Source: Leuconostoc falkenbergense
Lineage (GTDB): Bacteria; Bacillota; Bacilli; Lactobacillales; Lactobacillaceae
Assembly (NCBI RefSeq): GCF_014634805.1
Contig: NZ_BMBS01000005.1
Location: 1 to 64,000, forward strand
Reading direction: 5' to 3'
Length of the DNA stretch: 64,000 bases
In this document: positions 1 to 7,469 of the stretch, one piece after another
Numbering within the stretch: the stretch's first letter is position 1
Layout: the number at the start of each line of letters is the position of its first letter
Translations under genes and position numbers: made by a program
The notes under the pieces: model-generated
What the model was told of the DNA's origin: nothing
What the model saw: the letters and a program-made list of their open reading frames with translations, nothing else
The model's database searches: none

Positions 1-23
1 TCTTGTGAATAACGAATTGACAT
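1..23 (-). CDS. 5' end of a minus-strand gene running off the window, possibly an IS3-type transposase subunit
   Basis: On the minus strand an ATG at 23-21 follows the Shine-Dalgarno AGGAG with good spacing, and the readable residues are MSIRYSQ followed by E. This start resembles OrfA proteins of IS3-family elements, which often begin with a short basic stretch ending in YSQEF or similar, but eight residues cannot prove it. Its position directly upstream of a truncated recombinase fits an insertion that cut the recombinase gene. The sequence 61-72 could be the terminal inverted repeat of that element, because read outward it begins TGGACTATTTT. Confidence 0.35.
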
Positions 24-81
24 AAAAATACTCCTATACTTTCATTTTACGGACTGAATAAAAATAGTCCATTTTTTTAGT

Positions 82-384
82 ATAAGAGCAAATGATTATG
101 GATTATTATTTTGGGGTAAAAACAATCGTATTCTGCATTCTTCAGAAATAAATAAAACTTTGACAAGCATTTTGGAACGCTTAAATATTAACAGGATTAG
201 CTTTCATGGCTTGAGGCATACTCATGCGTCAGTGATGCTGTTTTATGGTATGCCAGTTTTGTCAGTATCGCGTAGATTAGGGCATTCGAATATACAAACA
301 ACGCAAAACGTTTATTTGCATATGCTTAAAGAGATGGAGTTGCGTGACACGAAGATGATTAATAATATTTTTGCTGAAATTTAA
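82..384 (+). pseudogene. C-terminal remnant of a tyrosine recombinase (phage/ICE integrase)
   Basis: The open frame can be read from just after a stop at 55-57 to the stop at 382-384, but no normal start or N-terminal half exists. The residues carry the catalytic block of tyrosine recombinases: HGLRHTHAS (the R and H of the R-H-R-Y set), then LGHSNIQTT (second H) and the nucleophile Tyr in NVYLHML. The first Arg box and the N-terminal SAM-like DNA-binding domain are missing. A TTG at 160 is the only start-like codon with coding behind it and is probably not used. The remnant marks a former phage or integrative element. It is probably non-functional. Confidence 0.8.
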
Positions 385-1020
385 CAAAATGAGTTTAAAG
401 ACATTTAAATAAGTTTGTCTTTTTGCGGCGGAACGGTACTTAAAATTTTTTGTATACTTTAAATAAATTGTAAAAAAATAAGCGAGAATATCAGAGCAAC
501 ACGTTCTCGCGCTGTAAATCTAGGTATATAAATGGACTATTTTGAGAACGTATTCATTAATTATCATTTTATATATTGATTTGATCGCATGTACACTTTT
601 TTCTCCCTTAAGAAAGTATCAAAACGTTGTCCAATGGTTTTGATAAAAAAGTCAAGTTTCTTTATATTATTAATTATTTTAGATAAATGGAAAAAATTTG
701 AGGATTTGGAAAAATACTTAAAAATAGAAATTAGACTGCTTGTCCAGTAGAAATAAGAATAAGACAATAACAAAAAAGAGTAAAAAATGGTCTGTTCTTG
801 CCTACAAATATTTATTTGCCGGCGTTTGTAGACAAAAATAAGAATAAAAAAGTAACTAAACCAACTTATCACCATATGCGTTATTTCCAGTTTATTTGAA
901 AAATTGAGCACAATGAGATGTAATGTAATACAATATACGTGGTCAGCTAAATTATAGGGATTGCGAATTATAACATAGGTTCCTCTCGTCGGCATATCTA
1001 CTTATAAATTTATAATCATA
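385..1020. other. AT-rich decayed accessory DNA without a convincing gene
   Basis: No convincing gene is seen here. A minus-strand open frame (995-564, 143 codons) has no good ribosome-binding site and an AT-driven amino acid composition rich in Ile, Phe, Tyr and Ser; I regard it as chance. Two inverted repeats are visible: GCGAGAA at 482-488 with TTCTCGC at 504-510, and CTACAAA near 803 with TTTGTAG near 827 around a GCCGGC core. The stretch is best read as debris of the element that carried the recombinase. Confidence 0.5.
530..543. repeat. 14-bp inverted copy of the sequence at 61-74
   Basis: Positions 530-543 read AAATGGACTATTTT, the exact reverse complement of 61-74. Both begin TGGACTATTTT when read outward from the integrase remnant, as terminal repeats of an insertion sequence could. 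They flank the recombinase fragment as a 14-bp perfect inverted pair about 455 bp apart. Whether they are IS ends or remains of an att or crossover site cannot be told from this window. Confidence 0.5.
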
Positions 1021-1023
1021 AAG

Positions 1024-1064
1024 ATGCCAAACTTCTTGTAAACTGAGAAGTTTGGCATGTTTTA
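1024..1064 (+). terminator. Rho-independent terminator
   Basis: A 13-bp perfect stem (ATGCCAAACTTCT paired with its complement at 1046-1058) with a 9-nt loop is followed by GTTTTATA. No gene is recognised directly upstream, so it may be a survivor from the lost element or act for a transcript from the region 385-1020. Confidence 0.75.
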
Positions 1065-1221
1065 TACTTACCTAAATCAACAACGAAAGCATCGTTAAGA
1101 ATTGTTGTTGTGGATTGTTCATGATATTGCTTTTCTCTGAATATTCACTGCAAAATTTACCAACTAGCTTTTACTAAAATATTTGTTTGGAATAAAACGC
1201 AGTGATCATTTAAGTTGTTGG

Positions 1222-1250
1222 TTGACATTAGAATGAATGGGATGTAGTAT
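1222..1250 (+). promoter_or_regulatory. Sigma-A promoter of the T-box/metQ unit
   Basis: TTGACA at 1222-1227 and TAGTAT at 1245-1250 are separated by exactly 17 bp, giving a transcript start near 1257, at the head of the T-box leader. The same promoter is kept in the inverted copy at 35356-35384. Confidence 0.8.
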
Positions 1251-1256
1251 TATCTA

Positions 1257-1567
1257 TAACGATTTTTAGAATGAAACGAATTGAACAGGAAAGTAACAGT
1301 TTATCAAAGCCAAGAAAGCTAACGGGAGATGTGAGTTAGCGTGCGTGCGATTGTGAAAATGACCTGTGATTGGTGCAGACGAGTCGGTTTACCGTTTAGT
1401 TTGCAACGATTTGGCCCCCGTTAACGGGCACACCATTCGGCTAGGATCATTTCCCGATGCCCGATGGTTAGTGAGCAACTATTTGGTAACAAATAGTCCA
1501 AACTCAGAATGGTATCGCGCTTATGGTAAGCCGCTTCTGTATTGACAAAGTACAGAAGCGGCTTTTT
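1257..1567 (+). promoter_or_regulatory. T-box riboswitch, probably methionine-specific
   Basis: The leader carries the T-box core GAATGGTATCGCG at 1507-1519, a variant of the GGGTGGNACCGCG consensus, followed by a strong terminator (AAGCCGCTTCTGTA and its complement, then T6, 1528-1567). The UGGU of the core would pair with the ACCA end of an uncharged tRNA whose discriminator is A, as in tRNA-Met. In the 3' side of stem I, GAAAATGACC places ATG (1359-1361) as the likely specifier. Uncharged tRNA-Met would stabilise the antiterminator and switch on the downstream MetQ-like gene. The T-box call is firm; the amino acid is inferred from specifier and downstream gene. Confidence 0.88.
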
Positions 1568-1647
1568 TGATTGAAAAAATAGCTTGTTCATCGCCATTCT
1601 AAAAATCAGGAATTATCATTTAGAGAAAACAGGGAGAAATACGTATC

Positions 1648-2496
1648 ATGAGTAAAACAACTAAATGGCTTGTTGGTGGTGTGGCTGTCGTCGCTATCGC
1701 CGGCATTGCCTATGCCAGCTTTGGTCCACAGACCAAAAGTAAAGATCAAGAGACACTGACAGTTGGTATCATGGCAGGCGATAAACGCACAGACAAGCAA
1801 TGGAAAATTATAAAAAATAATGCCAAAAAAGAAGGATTGACCTTAAAAATAAAAACGTTCACGGATTATACACAACCTAACGCGGCGTTAACATCCGGCG
1901 ATATTGACGCAAATGCTTTTCAGCATTACATCTTTTTGAATGATTGGAACAAGAGCCATAAGTCTAATATTGTACCTGTGGGGGAAACAATTTTAGTGGC
2001 TGGTCGCTTATATTCCGACAAGCACAAATCAATTAAAGATATTCCAGAAAATGGAACGGTTGGTATTTCTAATAGTAAGGTCACTCAAGGCAGATCTTTG
2101 TTGGTATTGCAATCTGCAGGATTGATTAAAATAGCCAGTAATGTAAAAGATCCAACGGTAAAAGATATCGTTGAGAATAAGAAGAATCTGAAATTTAAAG
2201 AATTAGCAACTGATCAATTGGTTAGAACTTTACCGGAAGTAGATGTTGCCTCAATTGATCCTAGCTTTATCGTCGGATCTGGTCGATCGATCAAGTCAGC
2301 GATATATGTACAGCCAGTTAATAAGAGTACACATGGCGGCATTAATATTATTGCAACAACAAAAAGCAAGAAAAATAGTGTTGCAATCAAAAAATTTGTT
2401 AAAGCGTATCAATCCGATAATGTGGCGGACTATATTGATAACAAAAGTGGCACCGGAGAAATTGCTGTTTGGAAGGGCGCACCAAAGGTACAATAA
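1648..2496 (+). CDS. metQ: MetQ/NlpA-family methionine-binding protein, stand-alone copy
   Basis: This 282-residue protein belongs to the NlpA/MetQ family of D/L-methionine binding proteins (PF03180): GIMAGDKRTDKQW, then TDYTQPNAALTSGDIDANAFQH and a C-terminal family block. It should hold substrate outside the membrane for a MetNI transporter. Residues 8-24 form a hydrophobic signal/anchor (WLVGGVAVVAIAGIAY) with no lipobox Cys, so it is probably membrane-anchored rather than lipidated. GGGAG precedes the ATG. No permease or ATPase gene adjoins it, so it would have to use the MetNI encoded at 30071-31851. Its first ~28 codons match the MetQ at 34114-34959 almost base for base, after which the sequence diverges markedly. 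Substrate may have shifted. Confidence 0.85.
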   Translation: MSKTTKWLVGGVAVVAIAGIAYASFGPQTKSKDQETLTVGIMAGDKRTDKQWKIIKNNAKKEGLTLKIKTFTDYTQPNAALTSGDIDANAFQHYIFLNDWNKSHKSNIVPVGETILVAGRLYSDKHKSIKDIPENGTVGISNSKVTQGRSLLVLQSAGLIKIASNVKDPTVKDIVENKKNLKFKELATDQLVRTLPEVDVASIDPSFIVGSGRSIKSAIYVQPVNKSTHGGINIIATTKSKKNSVAIKKFVKAYQSDNVADYIDNKSGTGEIAVWKGAPKVQ

Positions 2497-2604
2497 CTGA
2501 TTTTTCATTGCTATGCATATGCAAGCGATTTATCATAAAAAATGGCTTGATAAGTCGTTATAAATGAACCATCCAAACATTGCACGAGTTTATGTTGAGT
2601 AAAA

Positions 2605-2642
2605 CAATAGCCACAACACTGATATTAGTGTTATGGCTATTG
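2605..2642. terminator. Bidirectional terminator between metQ and the CHAP gene
   Basis: CAATAGCCA..AACACT pairs with AGTGTTATGGCTATTG around a 5-nt loop. The hairpin lies between two convergent genes (metQ on +, the CHAP/LysM gene on -), and A/T-rich tracts sit on both sides. Confidence 0.7.
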
Positions 2643-2663
2643 TATGTTGATAAGATATGGCAA

Positions 2664-3308
2664 TTAATTTTGATGAATGAATTGGACACTCGCAGTAGGT
2701 ACTGTTCTGGTGCTATAAAGACCGCGGCCAGCGTTTCCTTCAGAAATTAAGATTGTGCCATCTGAATTAACTTTTTCCACGACAGCAACGTGCCCATAGG
2801 TTGCATCTGCACCGTGGAGTCCAGGTGAAAATACAGCAACACTACCCGGCTTGGCTTCTCCGTTAACTTGATACCCCGCTGTTTTTGCTGACTTGGCCCA
2901 GTCCTGTGCGTTACCCCAATAATTACCAACCCAGCCTAAACTCGCTTTGACATACCAAGTGCATTGCCCAAATGGATAGCTATTTTTTGCGTTATTAATA
3001 TTTTCGTTACGCTTATCAATAGCTACGAATGCAGCGTCGTGATTGTTTTCTTTGTCCGATGTATTGGTTTCTGATTGTTCATTAACTTTCAATTCGTTTC
3101 CAACATATATCCAATGCCCATTTGAGGGGAGACCATTAATTCGGACAATTTCTGAAACTGAGGTATTATTGGCTAGCGCAATATCATAAACGGTTTCACC
3201 TTTAACGACACGATGAGTATCTGCACTGACCTCCGTGTTTGACATGGCAAATGCTGCGCTCATAGTTGCGGCAACTAAGAAAATAGTTTTTACAAGTGAT
3301 GAATTCAT
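2664..3308 (-). CDS. Secreted LysM-CHAP peptidoglycan hydrolase/amidase
   Basis: The 214-residue protein has a signal peptide ending near VSA-DT (residues 1-30), one LysM domain (about 32-75, HRVVKGETVYDIALANNTSV...) that binds peptidoglycan, a polar linker (76-105), and a C-terminal CHAP domain (about 108-214). The CHAP nucleophile Cys116 lies in PFGQCTWYV and the catalytic His173 in YGHVAVVE; ISEGN supplies the Asn/Glu position. Such proteins cleave peptide cross-links or the amide bond of the wall and act in separation or remodelling. The gene is monocistronic, with CTCCTT (GGAG on its strand) before the start at 3308, and ends at the shared hairpin 2605-2642. Confidence 0.85.
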   Translation of the reverse strand: MNSSLVKTIFLVAATMSAAFAMSNTEVSADTHRVVKGETVYDIALANNTSVSEIVRINGLPSNGHWIYVGNELKVNEQSETNTSDKENNHDAAFVAIDKRNENINNAKNSYPFGQCTWYVKASLGWVGNYWGNAQDWAKSAKTAGYQVNGEAKPGSVAVFSPGLHGADATYGHVAVVEKVNSDGTILISEGNAGRGLYSTRTVPTASVQFIHQN

Positions 3309-3434
3309 ACAATGCTCCTTCGTAGTTAATAATCAAAATATATTCTATAATCATGATATAACCTAGATATTGTGAGATTGTGGTTGAATTGTGATTTGTT
3401 TGTGATTTTTCTATGTTTAGAAAAAATGGCATTT

Positions 3435-4751
3435 TTAAAACACACTTAAAATCAACTGCACATTCAAAATAGTCAAAACACTCGCAATCAAATAACCCAG
3501 TACAGTCACCCACTTCTGGTTAACAAATCTTGTCGTCATGTAGCGTGTTTTGCTGGTGAAATACACGAGTGGAAACATCGAAAATGGCAACGCTATACTG
3601 AGAAAAATTTGTGAGTAAACAATCAGTTGGTCGAGCACACCTTCTTTTGCGCCAAATAAGATCACCAGTAAAATAACAGGGATAATTGCCAAGAGACGCG
3701 TGATAACACGTCTTAACCAGAGTGGTAGTTTCAAGTTTGTGAAACCTTCCATGACAATTTGCCCACTCAATGTACCAGTGATGGTGGCGTTTTGACCTGA
3801 GGCGAGTAAGGCGATAGCAAACAAAGTGCTCAAAAATGGTGACGCAATTTTACCCGCTAAATGGGGATTTTGCAACGCATGGTACAAGTCGCTGAAAGCA
3901 GACAGATTGGCTTGCGTACCATAGAACAGGGCAGCGCCAAGAATCAGTAACAAAGAGTTGATAATCAAAGCAACGAGTAAATGAACGTTGGAGTCCCATT
4001 TAGAAAATCTCACAGCTTCAGCAACTTGCGCCGAATCGTCGTGGTCAAAACGACGGGTTTGCGACAAAGAGGAATGTAAAAATAAATTATGAGGCATAAT
4101 TGTGGCACCGATAATACCAAGTGATAGGATTAATTGCGAATGGTGGATTAAGCTAATTTGTGGGCAATAGCCACGTAATAAATCACCTAGTTGCGGTTGT
4201 GATAATGCAACTTCGTAAGCAAATACTAAACCAACAGCAAAAATTAAAATAAACACAATGGCTTCAACGCGTTGAATACCAAATCGTAGCAAAGCGAGTA
4301 GCAATAAAACGTCCAAACTAGTAATTAAAATGCCGATAAATAATGGTATTTTAAACAGTAACGTTAATGCAATCGCAGAACCGACTACCGAGGTGATATC
4401 GGTTGCCATCATGGCGAGTTCAGATAATAACCACAATAAGATTGCAACGGGACGATTAACATGCTGACGAATAATTTGTGCCAAATCAAGTTGTGTCACA
4501 ACACCAAGTTTGGCGGCTAAATATTGCATTAGCATCGCCACTAAAATTGACATCAAAATGACTGACAATAGTAAATAACGATAATGAATACCACCCATTA
4601 TCGACGTGAGCCAATTGCCCGGATCCATATAACCCACAGCAATTAGAGCGCCGGGGCCACTATAAGCTAAGAATTTTCGCCAAAATGCACTTTCATAAAC
4701 GCTTGGCACGGTAACAGAATTGTTAATTTCAGAGAGACTTTTCTCAGTCAT
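3435..4751 (-). CDS. mntH: NRAMP-family Mn2+/H+ symporter
   Basis: The 438-residue membrane protein carries both NRAMP metal-site signatures: DPGNW in the first segment (GYMDPGNWLT) and MPHNLFLHSS in the sixth. About eleven hydrophobic segments follow a short polar N-terminus, as in bacterial MntH. It imports Mn2+ (and Fe2+) with protons. Its start overlaps the end of hemH by 8 bp, so the two are translated from one message driven from upstream of hemH. Together with the Mn-exporting ATPase at 38296-40959 this gives the cell both directions of manganese control. I did not find a clear MntR box upstream of hemH. Confidence 0.93.
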   Translation of the reverse strand: MTEKSLSEINNSVTVPSVYESAFWRKFLAYSGPGALIAVGYMDPGNWLTSIMGGIHYRYLLLSVILMSILVAMLMQYLAAKLGVVTQLDLAQIIRQHVNRPVAILLWLLSELAMMATDITSVVGSAIALTLLFKIPLFIGILITSLDVLLLLALLRFGIQRVEAIVFILIFAVGLVFAYEVALSQPQLGDLLRGYCPQISLIHHSQLILSLGIIGATIMPHNLFLHSSLSQTRRFDHDDSAQVAEAVRFSKWDSNVHLLVALIINSLLLILGAALFYGTQANLSAFSDLYHALQNPHLAGKIASPFLSTLFAIALLASGQNATITGTLSGQIVMEGFTNLKLPLWLRRVITRLLAIIPVILLVILFGAKEGVLDQLIVYSQIFLSIALPFSMFPLVYFTSKTRYMTTRFVNQKWVTVLGYLIASVLTILNVQLILSVF

Positions 4752-5688
4752 GAGCCACCTCGTCAGTGGCTAACTGTGCTAAAAAGCTAGAAAAGTCAGG
4801 GGAATCGTTAAAAGGTGGCACGACATCATACAATTCGCCGCCCGTACTACCAAAAGTTTGATAGCCTTGGACATTAATTTCTTCAAGGGTTTCGAGACAA
4901 TCAGCGACAAATGATGGTGTTACAATCAAGATACGTCGTTTACCGAGTACAGGTAATTGTTGCAAGGTTGGCCGTAGATAAGGTTTTAACCAGGGCATGG
5001 GACCAAACTTTGACTGGAATACTTGGGTGACATTGTCGCGGTTGAGTGACGGCACCGATGACATCAAATTTGCGGTTGTGTCCGTACATTGTTGTAAGTA
5101 TGGATCGCCTTTGCGGACATACGAGCTGGGAATGCCGTGGTAACTGACCAGCAACTGATCGTATTTATCAGGATCCCACTGACTAGCCACCGTCTTAGCG
5201 AGAAGTTGTTGATAATGTTCGTGTTGGTAAAAGTCAGTAATGATTTGTGTGGGAATTCCTGTTGCTTCGACTTGTTCAACAATGGATTTTGTGGTTGTAG
5301 TACTGTATTGTGGAAAAAGTGGGAGGACAACGATGTTGTCAACACCGGCGTTTTGTAATTTGTGTAGTTCACCAGCAATACTTGGTTGACCGTAAGTCAT
5401 GGCATAGCTAACCTGCCAGTCAGGCAAAAGCGCTTGAATTTGTTGTGCTTGCAATTTTGTATATTGCATCAAAGGTGAACCCAATGGTTGCCAAACATGT
5501 TGATAAAACGTCGCTGAACGCCATGAACGAGTTGGCAAAATAATGTGATTGAGAATTGGTTGCCATAACCATTTTGGCATTTGAATGACATTATGGTCGG
5601 ACAAGAAGGCTTTGAGATACTGTTTGACTGCTTGTGTGGTAGGCTCGGCTGGCGTGCCAAGATTAACAATTAATAGACTATTTTTCAT
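4744..5688 (-). CDS. hemH: Ferrochelatase (HemH/CpfC type)
   Basis: This 314-residue cytosolic enzyme inserts Fe2+ into a porphyrin. The start LLIVNLGTPAEP is typical, the catalytic His lies in VSYHGIPSSYVRKGDPY, and the second active-site acid in FVADCLETLEEI. Length fits the monomeric Gram-positive form, which in Firmicutes usually acts on coproporphyrin III. No other haem-synthesis gene is in the window, and lactic acid bacteria usually lack the pathway but may keep this step for use of outside porphyrins or for iron removal. It is the first gene of the hemH-mntH pair, so porphyrin metallation and metal import are co-expressed. Confidence 0.93.
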   Translation of the reverse strand: MKNSLLIVNLGTPAEPTTQAVKQYLKAFLSDHNVIQMPKWLWQPILNHIILPTRSWRSATFYQHVWQPLGSPLMQYTKLQAQQIQALLPDWQVSYAMTYGQPSIAGELHKLQNAGVDNIVVLPLFPQYSTTTTKSIVEQVEATGIPTQIITDFYQHEHYQQLLAKTVASQWDPDKYDQLLVSYHGIPSSYVRKGDPYLQQCTDTTANLMSSVPSLNRDNVTQVFQSKFGPMPWLKPYLRPTLQQLPVLGKRRILIVTPSFVADCLETLEEINVQGYQTFGSTGGELYDVVPPFNDSPDFSSFLAQLATDEVAHD

Positions 5689-5797
5689 AATTTTCCCTCA
5701 CTAACTAGTATAAATTGAAGCAAGTCCTTATCGTTTGATAAAAATGGTACAAGAAATGGGATAATCTCTCAGTTTGTTACAGTGACTATTGGTGGAT

Positions 5798-5855
5798 GTG
5801 ATACAATAATAATGCTATTAAAGCAAATCACCGCATTGATTTGCTTCTTTTTTTA
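5798..5855 (+). promoter_or_regulatory. Promoter -10 followed at once by a terminator-like hairpin ahead of rluE
   Basis: GATACAAT (about 5799-5806) looks like an extended -10. Only about 15 nt later the stem AAGCAAATCA (5821-5830) pairs with TGATTTGCTT (5837-5846) and is followed by CTTTTTTTT. A transcript from this promoter would meet the hairpin within its first ~50 nt, so the element could be an attenuator, or a terminator for a weak transcript from upstream. No leader peptide is visible. Confidence 0.45.
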
Positions 5856-5882
5856 CAATGAAAAGGACACTACTACAACAGC

Positions 5883-6416
5883 ATGATTGTACTATTTAAT
5901 AAACCTTATAATGTATTGACAAAATTCACAGATGATCAAGGGAGACCCACTTTAGCTGACTATATTGACATTCCGCGCGTTTATGCGGCAGGGCGTTTAG
6001 ACATGGATAGTGAAGGGCTGTTGTTGCTAACCGACAATGGCAAGTTGAACCATGAACTAACTGACCCCGAGAATAAAGCCTACAAAATTTATGTCGTTCA
6101 AGTAGACGGTATTCCAACAAAAGCCCAACTGCGTGAATTAGCGCAAGGTGTCATGCTCAAAGATGGCATGACCTTACCGGCCAAAGTGAAACGAATTCCT
6201 TATCCAAAATGGCTATGGGAGCGTGAAAAGCCGATCCGCGTCCGGCAAAATCAACCGACGAGTTTTATTCAACTCAAAATCAAAGAGGGGCGCAATCGTC
6301 AAGTGCGTCGTATGACAGCAGCTGTGGGAATTCCGACGTTACGGTTGATTCGCACGCATATTGGGGAATATCACATTGCTGATTTGAAGCCGGGCCAGTA
6401 TCGTGTGGTGAAATAG
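5883..6416 (+). CDS. rluE: RsuA/RluE-type rRNA pseudouridine synthase without S4 domain
   Basis: The 177-residue protein matches the RsuA/RluB/E/F family: LFNKPYNVLTKF at the start, the catalytic Asp block AAGRLDMDSEGLLLLTDNG (Asp of RLD), and the C-terminal KIKEGRNRQVRRMTAAVG RNA-binding motif. It lacks the N-terminal S4 domain present in RsuA and RluB, which fits RluE, the enzyme making a pseudouridine in domain V of 23S rRNA in E. coli; the exact target here is not shown by sequence. AAAAGGA lies about 15 nt before the ATG, a slightly long spacing. The gene sits between the 5821-5855 hairpin and the yebC-family gene, 50 bp upstream of it. Confidence 0.8.
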   Translation: MIVLFNKPYNVLTKFTDDQGRPTLADYIDIPRVYAAGRLDMDSEGLLLLTDNGKLNHELTDPENKAYKIYVVQVDGIPTKAQLRELAQGVMLKDGMTLPAKVKRIPYPKWLWEREKPIRVRQNQPTSFIQLKIKEGRNRQVRRMTAAVGIPTLRLIRTHIGEYHIADLKPGQYRVVK

Positions 6417-6466
6417 GCGACGAACCGGTATAATATTAAAAGATATAAATTAAAAGAGGTGACCTC

Positions 6467-7183
6467 ATGGGACGTAAATGGGAAAACATTAAAATGAAAA
6501 AGGCGCAGACTGATGGTGCTGCCGCCAAAGTTAACAGTAAATATGGGATTGAAATTTATGCTGCTGCCAAGCAAGGTGGTAGTCCTGATCCAGAAGCTAA
6601 CTCAACTTTGAAGTTTGTTATCGAACGTGCCAAGCAGGCACAGGTGCCAAAGCACGTTATCGAACGTGCTTTGGAAAAAGCCAAGGGTTCGGGCGATGAG
6701 ACTTTCATTGAAGGACGCTATGAGGGATTTGGTCCCAATGGGTCATTAATTATTGTGGATACCTTAACTTCTAACGTCAACCGTACAGCAACCAACGTTC
6801 GCACGGCCTTTAACAAAAATGGTGGCACTTATGGCGCTTCAGGTTCAGTTAGCTATCTTTTTGATGAGACTGGTGTGATTGTCTTTGAAGGGGATGATGC
6901 TGATGGTGCCTTAGAGACATTATTAGACGCCGAAGTAGACGTTCGTGATGCGGAACAACAAGATGATCAAGTCGTTGTTTATACAGAGCCAACTGCATTG
7001 CATCAAGCAATTGCGGCATTGCGCGACAGTGGTGTATCTGAATTTTCAACCACTGAAATTACGATGTTGCCACAATCAGAAATGACACTTGAAGGTGACG
7101 ATTTAGAAGCATTCGAAAAATTAGTTGACGCCTTAGAGTCAGATGAAGACGTGCAACAAGTTCACCACAACGTGACCTTATAA
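6467..7183 (+). CDS. YebC/TACO1-family protein (YeeN-like)
   Basis: The 238-residue protein has the whole TACO1/YebC fold: N-terminal [21 protein letters not shown], the GGSPDPEAN loop, and domains II-III with [19 protein letters not shown] and the NRTATNVR motif. The missing KWANIKHRK form and the GGSPD loop place it nearer the YeeN branch than YebC proper. Family members were described as transcription regulators and more recently as factors that relieve ribosome stalling at proline-rich stretches; which applies here is not known. AAAGAGGTGACCTC before the ATG is a strong ribosome-binding site. Followed by a clear terminator at 7199-7230, it is probably a single-gene unit. Confidence 0.88.
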   Translation: MGRKWENIKMKKAQTDGAAAKVNSKYGIEIYAAAKQGGSPDPEANSTLKFVIERAKQAQVPKHVIERALEKAKGSGDETFIEGRYEGFGPNGSLIIVDTLTSNVNRTATNVRTAFNKNGGTYGASGSVSYLFDETGVIVFEGDDADGALETLLDAEVDVRDAEQQDDQVVVYTEPTALHQAIAALRDSGVSEFSTTEITMLPQSEMTLEGDDLEAFEKLVDALESDEDVQQVHHNVTL

Positions 7184-7198
7184 TAAATATCTTTCACT

Positions 7199-7230
7199 AA
7201 GCCAATAACATGTTATTGGCTTTTTTTTTT
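7199..7230 (+). terminator. Rho-independent terminator of the yebC-family gene
   Basis: AAGCCAATAACA pairs with TGTTATTGGCTT without a real loop spacer, followed by a run of ten T. It separates housekeeping genes from the secreted-protein island. Confidence 0.9.
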
Positions 7231-7396
7231 GCAAATATGTGCTAAAAATAATAAAATTATCATTTTCAAAATGTGGTTGATAATGGACGTGGAATAGGTT
7301 AATTAAACCCCTGAAAGTTGCTGTAAAGGCTTTAAAATAGCTTTTATGAGGAATTGTGTTCAAAAAAAGAAGTTTGTAAATAAACTGTGAAAAAAT

Positions 7397-7443
7397 GGTT
7401 TATGGGGTAAATTTTATACTATAATGGTGCAATGTTCATGAAC
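7397..7443 (+). promoter_or_regulatory. Promoter and palindromic operator candidate of the subtilase gene
   Basis: TATAAT at 7420-7425 is the likely -10. The -35 region is poor but holds GGTTTATGGGGTA (7397-7409), close to GTTCATGGGGTA at the next secreted-protein gene. Just after the -10 is the perfect palindrome GTTCATGAAC (7434-7443). A weak -35 with a conserved element upstream suggests an activator, and a palindrome at the start site suggests a repressor or dual regulator. This is inference. Confidence 0.5.
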
Positions 7444-7469
7444 AAAAAATTTGAAGATGAGAGAAGAAT

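Larger units (their letters stand above)
1221..1735 (+). repeat. Copy A of a ~515-bp inverted duplication (promoter, Met T-box, metQ start)
   Basis: This stretch is nearly identical to the reverse complement of 34870-35385. It covers the -35 and -10 boxes, the whole T-box leader, the Shine-Dalgarno and the first ~28 codons of the binding-protein gene. I could see only a handful of differences, mainly three in the terminator loop near 1544-1547, a one-base change in an A-run near 1575 and one near 1619. Similarity stops abruptly in the coding region after the signal-anchor segment, where the two proteins diverge. Confidence 0.9.

Noticed and set aside
564-995. 143-codon open frame on the minus strand in the AT-rich region
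   Set aside because: No ribosome-binding site, composition explained by AT-rich DNA, and no recognisable motif; treated as non-coding debris.
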